NCBI GenBank assembly: GCA_040954595.2
Contig: CM082582.2
Span: 13,268,001 to 13,332,000 of the forward strand
From: Balanoglossus misakiensis
Taxonomy: Eukaryota > Hemichordata
Direction: 5' to 3'
Length of the DNA stretch: 64,000 nucleotides
Part shown: one piece after another, positions 39,501 to 57,300 of the stretch
Numbering within the stretch: position 1 is the stretch's first letter
Layout: every line of letters starts with the position of its first letter
The notes under the pieces: model-generated
Seen by the model: only the letters and a program-made list of their open reading frames with translations
Databases searched by the model: none
What the model was told of the DNA's origin: nothing
Program-made: the position numbers and the translations under genes

Positions 39501-40170
39501 TCAACAGGAGATACGCTTAGAAGATTACCTATGTGACTGTCGTGATGTGAAATCACGTGGTGGGTGCACCTGGGGATGCTGTGACAAGAAATTTGTGGTA
39601 AAAATATCACTGTTCTTACATTTTATAATTGTATTCCACTCGAAATATATCGAAATACTGGTTCATGCTTGGTCGTGCCTTCGATAACACGCTACGAATA
39701 TGCGTCTACATACGTATGTTCTCGCGAGATTTGTCCCTTGGGAAAGAAATAACCTACCGACCATCCAAAACATAATTAAATTTGTAATGATGTGATTTGA
39801 TATCTACAGCCTCCTACTGGTAGTGATACTATTTTGCAAGCTGGCGTATCGGTTATGGTGTCAACGCGATTTAATTGCATCACCTCAATGAAAGAGTATG
39901 AAGGGATTAGTTTTGAGGTAAGAAATATCGAGAAATATCGTGTTTTTCATTGAAGAGAACGGCCAAAGGAGGACTCGAGCGACATTGCTGTTTGTGCACT
40001 TCAAAAGTACCATCCACTCAGGCTTGGTTCATTTTATCGTCTTTCTTCAGGAACTCAGAATGAAAGATTACCAAAGAGGTCGTGGTCGCTCAAGATTAGA
40101 CTTTGGCGGGACTTCATTTCTTGAAAGTACATTTGGAGCTGTGTCTCTTAATGCACCTGTCTTCTCCTGA
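36589..40170 (+). CDS. RING/B-box (TRIM-like) protein with Nup98-like C-terminal motifs
   Basis: Probable E3 ubiquitin ligase. Exons: 36589-36966, 37442-37534, 37737-37964, 38135-38154, 38382-38506, 38786-38863, 39003-39070, 39175-39282, 39508-39597, 39810-39917, 40051-40170. All phases agree (471 residues); the intron after 39282 has a GC donor. Residues 9-55 form a C3HC4 RING (CSICLELL, LPCSHNFCREC, CPTC). About 80-120 is a B-box (LLCSEHDKRLSLFC), and 127-235 is a charged coiled coil. The tail carries FG dipeptides (KFGPQ, MFGN) and two copies of a motif that plant and other Nup98 proteins have beside their FG repeats, of the form ISAMP-Y---S-EELR--DY. Here they read SVTAMKQYENFSFEEIRLEDY minus its last residue at about 352-371 and SMKEYEGISFEELRMKDYQ at about 421-439. 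No SPRY, NHL or filamin domain is present. The ATG at 36589 starts right before the RING. Confidence 0.85.
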
Positions 40171-41331
40171 ACCATCAAATGGTCATTTTAAGCAAACATT
40201 TGCAACATTAAGTTTACAAAGGAAAAATTACTGATCGTGTAGTGTACACGGAATTTAACACTTATCATACCTATCCGAATGTAGTACAATCCGTGCTGAA
40301 GAGGAGTCTTAATTAGGCCTACAAGCTTACAGAAGTAGGTCGTTCATGGAGCTGGCTTCAAACTCCCGCTATCGCTATCAAAATGTGCGAGTTGTACTTA
40401 TTACTTAAACTTTTAACAAATGTCTTGGATTTACGTGATAAATATACATAAATTTTAGATTTTTAAAGTATAGTGACTGTGTAATGTACGAAATAAGGCA
40501 TTGAGAGTCGCTAACAACGTCTCCTGATGTATCACTGTATGATTGTGAGGCTTAGCACACCTGGTATAAACACGACCAATCATAAAGCACTCGCTGCTTT
40601 TCTCTCAGCCAATTAACTCTGTGCGTAGAGATTTAGTGGCTGATGGGAGTGGTCACACACAATGCGTAGTACCTTCGTCGGGTGCGTCTACACAGTTCCA
40701 CGTGTCTCTTCATTCGTGTCATCTCTCTCATGGTGGGAGCGCCGTGTCGGAGGACGGCGACGTATTCATTGCACCAAAACACGTGAAGTGACGAAGTGAA
40801 ACAGAAAACACGTGGAGAGGATGACCAGTTGTTCAGGATTTCTGAGAATTTGCAGGACTGTATTGAAAGAAATGACCATCCCTTCTGCTTTGCTTATGTT
40901 GGGAACCAGAAATCTACAAGTGAGTATACTGCTCTCTCTAATTTTACTTATGATGGGGCATGATTAGAGTTTAATACATGTAAAACTTTGGGCGACGTCA
41001 TTCGCGTACTCTGGTAATCGTGCCAATAATTCTTCCACTGGTATGCCCTCAACGACAAACAGCTTTTCCCGTGACCTTTTCCGCAATGGTGTGCTGGCTT
41101 CATAGTTACTCGGTAACAACTGTTGAATAAGAATAAGGAAAATCACGTTTTGTGAGACTGTGTGGCAAATAACAAGATGGGTGACTTGGCTTCACTTGCT
41201 GCTCGCTAATCAGCATGCATGATCAGGGGAGGTAGCCTACCGCGTATGCGCTGACTCATTGTACGGGACTATGTGACGCAATCCCGTGATCCTGTGTAAC
41301 CACAAACGACCTGCCTGCATTTCATTCGACA
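40171..41331. other. Spacer with possible untranslated leader exon before ABHD gene
   Basis: Mostly without signal. A stretch ending at 40919 before a good donor (caa, then gtgagt) carries an ATG at 40821 and 33 open codons in phase 0. The next ABHD exon needs phase 2, so if spliced it would meet a stop at once. It may be an alternative non-coding leader or a chance donor. The coding first exon of the ABHD gene is at 41332. Confidence 0.35.
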
Positions 41332-43493
41332 ATGGCTGATGATACGACCGTCGCACGCAGTGCACAGCGCACCAAGAGGTATGTAGTTCTGACAAGTGTG
41401 TCTTTTACCGTATAATGACTGACATGACGAGTTGACAGAAGTCCCCAGCTTTAATATCACCATGACTTTGCCGCGAGTTCGTAGCCCTACCACTTCCCTC
41501 GTCTTGTAGCCTTCTGGTATAGGCTACGAACTCACAGCAAACCATGACTCAGCATGGTTGTGTGCTATAAACGTGACGCTGAAAATGCTAAGGACAGGGA
41601 GATGAACCTAAGAACACTGAGAACAATTTTGGTTCTGGTTTTAGATTGATTGATTGATTTGCGTTTTCTTCAGTGGACGACAAACCCTTGGACACTTTAA
41701 CATAAGGCCTAAGGCCAGTTAGTGTACTCAGTACACATAACCAAACCATGAAGGATAGACGATAGAAGGGTTACGGCGTGCACAGGGAAATAGCGGATTA
41801 ACTACCTTTGATTTGCGTCGATGAAGCTTGTTACCGCAATTGTTTTTGGTGACTTTTAACGTGCGTTTAATTGTGCTTTCCAGAAATAAGCGATCTCTTA
41901 AATGCAAATGGAAATGGGTTCCAACGTCAGCTGCAACTTTAGAAGCCACAGAAGAACGCATTCTTCGGCGTAAGTTGACGATTATCATGAAATTATTCTT
42001 TGAAGTCTTGGCCAAACCTTTCTGTATTACCGACGACAAAAGATCGGTGATCTAGTGCGTGTTTTCATCATCCGTTGACATTTCCAGTCACCTGATATGA
42101 AATTCCGATTCCTATGTAACTTACTTGTATCATATTTTTGCAGGTCTTAATATTGACTACGAGGGTCGATTTGTGTCCTTGAAGGGAAGCCAGAGTAAAC
42201 TGTGGACAGTCATTTTCAATCCTACAAACTCTAAGAAGACACCATTCGTCTTTGTTCATGGCTTCGGAGCAGGCGTGGCTCTCTGGGCCCACAACATCCA
42301 GCCACTGTGTCAACAGAGACCATTCTATGCCTTCGATTTGCTCGGCTTCGGTCGCAGTTCGAGGCCGAAATTCGCCAAAGTTGCCACGGCTGTCGAGGAA
42401 CAATACATCGAGAGTATAGAACGATGGAGAGCCGAAATGAAACTCGATAAAATGATATTAGTTGGGCACAGCTTTGGTGGCTACCTTGTCTGTTGTTACG
42501 CCATGAAATATCCTGATCGGGTGCAACATCTTATTCTAGCCGATCCGTGGGGATTTGCAGAGGCCAGGATGCCTATGTTAGCAAGAGCCATTGGATCGGT
42601 CATCACTGGGATTGACGGCTCTATTCTGTCTATCCTCAGAGCTGCAGGACCATTTGGTAAGCGGCCAATTTACTCACATTTGCGCTTGTCGTGGGTGTTT
42701 ATTAGGGTTTGGGTTAGGATCCCAAATGATTTATGCAAAAGCAAGCTAACATTAATTTTGCACTTTTCGAATAAAATTGATCTATATATGTTACTTTCCA
42801 GGCCCGGATCTCATGAATAAAAGCCGCGCCGACATCCGAGAAAAGTTTTCAGACTTTTTCGACGACAATACGATCACTAATTATATCTTCCACTGCAATG
42901 TACAAAATCCGAGGTAAAGTTGTTTCTCGTTATGTGTAGAATTCCACCTGTCTGCAATTTTTGGGATGGGCGTGAATTGTCTTTTCCGCTGTTTTTACTG
43001 TTGATATTCAACGGACTTTTCAGAAAACTGAATGATTTACTTTATATTTTCCCCTTCCAGCGGTGAGAAGGCCTTCACAACACTATCAGAGTCACTGGGT
43101 TACGCCAAGAGACCAATGATCCATCGAATTCACGAATTGAGCAAAGACTTACCATTAACCTTCATTTACGGCGAAGACACGTACATCATCATCGATGCAA
43201 CCATGGGCGAGAAAACCCAAGAAATCAGAAGTGGTTCTCAAGTTGATGTGTTTGTAAGTTATATTATATTTGAATCTAGGCATTTATGCACCTGGTATAT
43301 ATTTTCGATAAATGGACGTGACAACTGTACATGTGTTCGAGAACACGCTCCCTTGTGCCAAAATGTACCCAACTGTAAACGACTTTATTTTTCATATTTT
43401 GAGGTACTCGATGACGCCAGTCACCAGGTATACGCCGACCAACCAATGGCATTCAACAATTTGATGCTTGGAATATGTCGAGAAATACAATGA
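41332..43493 (+). CDS. ABHD4: Alpha/beta hydrolase, ABHD4/ABHD5 family
   Basis: Family members are N-acyl-phospholipid hydrolases (ABHD4) or lipase co-activators (ABHD5). Exons: 41332-41378, 41884-41969, 42144-42656, 42802-42913, 43061-43253, 43404-43493; phases agree, giving 346 residues (human 342 and 349). Early residues include the family stretch WVPTSAATLEATEERIL. The oxyanion loop FVHGFGAGVALWA and strand AFDLLGFGRSSRP follow. The nucleophile elbow GHSFGG has serine at about 154. HX4D (histidine 324, Asp 329 in HQVYADQP) is intact near the end. Because the serine is present rather than the asparagine of vertebrate ABHD5, it is likely an active hydrolase. It is probably a single pre-duplication gene, so ABHD4 is used as the nearest name. 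It is tail-to-tail with the next gene. Confidence 0.93.
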
Positions 43494-43746
43494 AGCCTTG
43501 CCAAACAGAAGAACTGATTATACACAAAAAACGGTGATATGATATGAGAAATAATGTCAAAATGAATCTAAAAAGATGCTTGATAATGTGTATATATTAC
43601 CAAGAATGACTTTTAAGCATAGTAGTACTTAAGTTATTTACAGTAAATTGAAATGTTCAAATTCTTCATCTTAATTGGACGATTCATTCGTTGGCAGTTA
43701 CTGGAGTTGAACTTTGTAAATGTCTCAACGTTGAGTGTTATATAGC

Positions 43747-50771
<7,025 letters not shown>

Positions 50772-52747
50772 GAATACTGTTGACGGTTCGATAAAAACGC
50801 GGAATAAAATCCATCCGGCGAGGTGCTTCAAATGACAAAACATAGAAATTTAAAATAAAAACACTGCTACTAAATAAAAATTTTGACGTGGGTGGTAGCA
50901 TCAATTATTATTATACCGTAGATCTAAAAGTAGTCTTTTCTGCTTCCGTATTACGCGATACACAACCTACCGTGCCACTGACCATGCCACGCAGTGTAAA
51001 CGGCACAGCAAATCTAATTCTGTGAATTGACGAAGACAACTGAAAAGGATTGCTTTGATGATGCGACTTCGAACAGAACAGCAGACACGGTATTACAAAG
51101 GATATTGTCTTAATAACAGAGCAAGACGGTGACCTCTCGCATGACCCTACAAACGGCGATAACAAAAACATGTTCCCCGTTCAGTTGTCCGTCTCAGCTT
51201 TGGTGATTCCTCCGTAAAAACGGAAAGCGAATAATTCAGGCAAGCTTTCTTGGCGTGACCTTGGGAATAACCATTTAAACACATGCGTACACTATTCGAA
51301 CGTAAATATCAAGCAGCAATATGTTCTTTATTTGCTTTAACTGCAGGACTCTTTCAACGACTGGTGTAATTTTAACCGTGCAACACGTAGAGAGAGACTG
51401 CGAGCTATGGCTGTTTGATGGACCACTGCCATCGACATTTTAGGGCTGCGCTTGCTGATAATTATCATTCGTACATCGACGATTAATTTGTTAATGCGCC
51501 AAGTAAATTGCAGTTGGCATTTTGCAAAAAGCTATAATTGCTAATTGGGACGTATTAAAGCCAATGTGTTGTAAATTCCACTAAAAAGTGTTCAGCTTAC
51601 CCCAGAATGTCACGGCGTTTAAATTCACCACGCCATATGTCCTTGTTGTGTGTGAACGTCAATGCGTTCTAATTCACCGCACCATCCTTTTTTGATGTGA
51701 GCGTGAACTTCATTCTTCGGGAAATGACTTGGTGTAGACACTGTTATATGAACACAACACGCCGCAATGCTCGGTTTGTTCTGAGTTAAAGCTTGCTGTT
51801 CTCTGTCATCAATTCAGGTCGACGACGTGTGGGTGTAAAGGCCACACTGTTGTTTGTCCCAGCTAATGACACACGGTCATCGAATACAATCCAAACCGGT
51901 CTGTTGTGTGTTCCTTAGAAACTGTTGATCGTGTGCGGAGATTTCACGAAGCAACCGGTGAGTTGTACACCTAGTACTATTAGAATGGTGCTCGTCTCTC
52001 GCTGTCGCTTATTCGCCTGACCCAAACGCAGGCGCCCCCAACGACTCGCATCGTATTAGCACAACATGAAGCACACTAAGATATATTTTCGGCTATATAC
52101 CTCAAAAGTACCAGGATGTGAAATCGTGGAGAGGTCACGAAAGTGGCCTATATTGCGGCATGTTACTATATTTAGATAATGCATGTACAAGGAAAGTTAG
52201 CTTATTATATTTGCTGGTTACCATTATTAATGAGAATACTAACATTATCATAATGGGTTATCATTGTGCTTTGGTCTAGGTCATCGTGTTAATTGGTAAC
52301 AGGTGCATCATATAGCGATCGCGAGTCTGTCGAGTCATAACTCAAAATTCCGAGAGTTGCATCACACACACAAACACACAACATGCATGCACACATTTTG
52401 TTTTCTGGACACAACTTGCCAATTCAACAGACAAGGAGCCTGTGTTGTTTATGCTGTGAATATTGGATGATTTTTCAAACAGAGCAAATGCATTCCTAAT
52501 TGAGAACACGGTCACCCTTAACTATCTAATAGGCATGTTTTTCTATCATGTGTATTTTAATTAATTTTGGGTACGTTACTTATCAATTTATTTTATATTT
52601 GCTTCACATATTGACTTCCCCGTTTTAATGGACAAACAACTTCCTTTTGCGATCGTGATCAGTGAATTTACAAAGATAAAAGTATGTTCTTGTAAAAGAG
52701 TTGTATTAAACATACACAGACTATAAACAGTGGATTGTTTGCACAGG
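50772..52747. other. Divergent intergenic region
   Basis: Lies between the minus-strand receptor and plus-strand exons. A likely 5' leader exon of the receptor ends at a donor at 50970 (rc acg, then gtaggt) and an acceptor is visible at about 50826, so its mRNA probably starts above 51.0 kb. The rest, 51.2-52.7 kb, shows nothing coding. Confidence 0.45.
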
Positions 52748-53355
52748 GCTACATTAATGGTTCTGTCAACAGATGTCTTTTCGATGAAGTTGACTTTGGG
52801 GAAACGAGGTTAAATGTATGCTTTCTTCGTTACCATAGAAACCCTGGTTGGACTGAGCAGCTGCAGAGAATGCATACACGTTTGTTTGAAACCACTTTAC
52901 GATTAAGTTGGCGGCCTGTGTCTTTCGGACGCCGATGCCCCTGTGAAGTTGAGGATGGCACCGTCTTCGCTCTGTCTGCTTTGGGTGAGTCAACTTTCTG
53001 AAATTCACATAAATGCAGTTATCAGCAGCATTTTTTTTATCTTTCTGTGTATTGAGATAACTTGGCCAGTTCACGCACCAACAGAACGGAGAAACGTGAC
53101 GCATTCCTATTAAAAATTTCTCTCTTTCACTGAATGCTTATCATCAGGTACTGGTTCTGATGTGGTACCCATCTGGACGTGTGACGTCGGCGATGGCGAT
53201 TCACAGCACCGGTGCCATTGCTCCTACAACCCCGGCATCAACTAGCGGTCTCCCGAACTCCACTTCAGCAGGCGACGGTGTCCAATCAATCACACAGAGC
53301 ATCGGGAACAGTCAGATGACTACCACTCTTTCTCCTTCAAGTGAAGCCACAGAGG
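52748..53355 (+). other. Two orphan exons: Cys-containing and Ser/Thr-rich extracellular segments
   Basis: Exon one (about 52748-52985, acceptor tgcacag, donor gtgagt) reads as 79 residues with cysteines (NRCLFDE, RRCPCEVEDG) and ends in phase 1. Exon two (about 53149-53355) has a phase-1 frame with more cysteines (WTCDVGDGDSQHRCHC) that stops at 53242-53244. Its phase-0 frame reads on into a mucin-like Ser/Thr/Pro stretch (APTTPASTSG) and ends in phase 1 at a good donor. The two halves thus need different frames. The final phase matches the adhesion GPCR exon at 55026, so these may be an alternative N-terminal part of that gene, or a decayed gene piece. No family recognised. Confidence 0.45.
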
Positions 53356-54373
53356 GTAAGTACATACCAAGCAAGGTACCACACTCGATGTTGCTATGAC
53401 AACACATTTGGTAGATCCCAGAAGCATGTCCAGAAATAATGGTATAGTTCAGGCTGTGCCTTTATTCGAAATGTGAAACTTGTGATGGTGCAGTTATTTC
53501 CCCCCAGCTATTTTTATATTTAGAATACCAGCTGACAGAACATTGAGGAATGTTGAGGTTATCTGAGAGATTGTGCGATTTTGCGAGAGTTTGAAGTTTA
53601 AAGTATCCCCACGTTGTTATTAGCAAATACCCAAATAGTATTGATGAGTGGAGGTAATGCTATTGTAACTGAATTGGTCCAATCGATCGGTGTTTCTGTC
53701 CTACCACAGAAATACAGGATGAAAAAAAAACATAACTTTGTCGAAGCTTTGGTCGATTTTTATTTTAAAAGGAGCTTTAATATGCAACAAGTCACTGAGA
53801 TGATGTCATGTGTAACCTGACTCTGTAAAACTCGAGATTCCATATCATTCGATATCAGTCGACTTTAGGGGCGCAGTTCAACTCAACGACGTCATATAAT
53901 TTCGGCCAGAAAATGTCGCGATGTAATTTGCATATTGACGTTTTGTCGTCAGTGATAATCGATGACTCGAACAACCCTAACAATTGGCGCAGTTGTTATG
54001 TACCGAAAGTTTGACGAAACATTCCTTTATTCATCGAAACCTTTGTCAAAGTGCGATCGAAGTTAAGGTTTCGGAATACAGGTATATGCAAATTGCTACC
54101 GTTTCAGAATAAGCCTACATCCGATCGTATGAATTATTAATCGAAAAGTAGACCTCGAAATGATTTCAGTTCGGTCTTGACAACAAACGCAAACTTGCAA
54201 CGCTTCTTGGTATCGGATAAGCAGCTGTCTGCTTTTGTCGACATTTTCGCGTTTGCGACAACTTTTGCGCGAAACGGCTTCGATTCGTCAACTTCGCCTG
54301 CCGTACCCGTACAGAATGTGAAGAAGTTTGCAATAATCTTTTGAAATAAGAGCCCGTCTTCCAAGATGGCGAC
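53356..54373. other. Spacer before adhesion GPCR signal exon
   Basis: No coding exon seen. Just before the start codon used for the receptor there is a short upstream frame at 54366 (ATG GCG ACA TGA) overlapping the real ATG by one base pair pattern (ACATGA), which could limit translation. Confidence 0.4.
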
Positions 54374-57300
54374 ATGAAGACGAAACATAAGAATGAGAAG
54401 TCATTTGTTTGTGTGCTGGTAAGTCGACATTATTCGCACAATTTTTTACATTTGAAGAAATTCAATTAATCGCAGATGGTGTTGCATGGACATTCAAATA
54501 TAGTCTGGTTGCATCTTGGGGGGGGGGAGAAACACACAGAGAGAGGTTTGGGCCGTTTGGGACGAGACATCCCATCTTGATAACATTTGCATAACTTCAA
54601 CCCCATGTCTAAACCACTTTGAAGTATTTTGTGATTAAATGTAACTTTCTTTTCTTCCAGGAATTTGCCCTTCTGGTTTTGATCTCATCTGTATCGATAA
54701 CAGAAGGTAAGTTTGCGAAATACCGATCAGAAATGTTTGTCTGTCTATTCTTCTTACCAGATTATCCGGATAATCGATAAATGATAAAGATGGCCGCGTT
54801 GGGAACTGCTACAAGAGACATTTGGTTTCCCCGTCCGAATATTAGATTTACGGAGTTTAATCTTTCCTTTGGCAGTTTTATGCAAATCCCAGATCTACGC
54901 ATGAGTTAAAATGAAGACAATTGCGTAGTACTCTTTTGTTCGCATTTGAACGATTGCCAAATTAATAAGTGAATTTACGACGAAGTTTTATTCATGATAA
55001 CACCGGTATTACAATCTTCTCTCAGGTCAAAATAACTCGGATAATGCCACTACAGTAGCGCCCCCGGCGGGCGAAGCTGTCACCCAAATCTACCTCGGTA
55101 CAACAGATGAACCAACCTCGATAGCCTTGCTTATGCAAGAAAGATCGGCCTCATTTAACGCCACGTTGACTGATGTCCTGAGTTACTTCGCAATCGAACC
55201 AGTACAGGTAATAAAATGTTTTTTCCTTCTCTTTAAGAGTGCACAGCAGTGAAAACCGTCGTTTCAAACAGCGAATGTAAAAATGATTTATGTGGCAAAG
55301 TGCACTGACAAACTCGTTATACCCACAATGGTAATATATCTACAATTGAAATGTGACCACAGGGATGCCCAGGTTAATCTGTTGTATGACGTGTGCTTAG
55401 TGCGCAATGTATTGTGGAGCTCAAAATTGGCTGCACATGTACTGTATAAGCATCAATTTGGTTATGGAACAATAAGCAGAGTTTATCAATCGAATTTTAA
55501 CCCATCTTTTGTTTTTGTTCTCAGAAAATTAACCTCATTTTCGACAATGACGATTTCATGGATGACGTCACAACGCGGCCGAGTTTTGGCGACGCAGAAG
55601 AAACTAACTTGCTACTCTCGTTAATGCTTGACGTCACGGAAAACCCGGATGTGACTCTGTTACCTCACGAGCTGATGGTCACTTCCGCTTACCTGTCGGA
55701 TCTTGCGCTCTATTTGTTCAATAACATTGACGACCCGCTGGCAGAGTACAAAGATTATGGAGACTTGTCTGGTCTTGTCAGGGTAAGGGAGTGTCCTAAG
55801 TTCACCTCTGGGGGGGGGGGGGAGATTTTCCATTTTCTTAGTGATTTTTTCCTGTGCCCTCCCTGAATATCCTCCGCCCCTGTAAAATTTGAACACTCCC
55901 TAAGTGTGAACATTGCTTGTGCTATCATGGTAGTTTTATAGCACCCAAAATTTTATTTTCTTCTTTCAGAATTTTATGCGAGTTGCCGGAAGTCTTTTCA
56001 GGGATGAGTATGACAGTCACTGGAAACAAATTCGAAAGGTAGGTGTTTCCCAACTTTTCGAATTATTCATTTTATGACAAATCTCGTCAATCTTCAAGCA
56101 ACAATCACATCATTGCAATCCACAATATACTCCCCTCACCACGTACACCCCCTTTGAAAGTAAAAGTTATATATTTATATTGTAGGTATTATACGGTGTG
56201 TCTGATATCATAGCCACCATGGAAAAATTCTCCATCGCAATATCGAGTCTTCTGACGGAAGATCAAGAAATAGTCACCAGTGGCTCCACCATAAGTAAGT
56301 ATCTATGCAATAATTGATCAGTCGTGACCTTTCATTCTTCTCCACGGATTATTGAATACAATGGCGAATTTTCAAATATTCACAAGATGCCTGACGTCCC
56401 CACAATCTTTCAGTTTCGCCAAAAACATTATTCAGTGATATCGATTAACTCGTTAATTTGCCTGAGATAATTTTGCGGATTTTTTTTCACAGAATTTTAT
56501 ATGAAACGGCTGACGTGGGCTGATGTCAGAACAATGGGGTGGAGTTTTGAAGGATTTGATTCAAGTCAAATTGCAGTTTCCACTGAATATATTCAAAATA
56601 TGACAATTTCCGGTAAGATCATCATACTATCTGCCTAATATTCTCCACATTGAAGATTTTTATTCTCGATGGGAACTCCTGAACGTGTATTATGGATTTA
56701 GTTTTGATGATGGAAACCACTGCAGTTGTACAACTACATGTACTCTACTTTTTTGCAGACGACAGCAGTGTTGTCATGTTGGCGTTTCAACTGACCGGTC
56801 TCACTGACTACTTCGGGAAGAATAAAACCAAACACGCCACCGTCCCAGACATTAGTCAAGCAAGGTAAACCGTGTTTGATTGTTCATTATTTACATATGA
56901 CGTCAGATGTACCTGCGGCCATATTGTTTATTATACGTCAGAAATTTCAGCCTTGTAGAGTAAAGTGGTACAGCATGGAGTGAAATGGAGTAAAGTGGTT
57001 TCCCTTTTCCTCACATGTAGCGTGACGGAACCGCGGATGTTATCAAATGACACGATGTCCTTAATGATGATAAAATACCCTGACATGAGTGGTACAAGTT
57101 TACCAGTGACATACACGTTGAATCACGATTCATCGGTGAGTACACTTTCGTTGTTTATGCTCTATTCTTTTACAACCTATGTGTGTTATGTATTAATTAT
57201 ATCTAATGTTGCGCTATATATTTAATTATTGAACTTTTACTATTTCGCTTAATAGCTTTCATCAAACGAAGATGGACTGTGTACTTTTTGGAACTTTACC

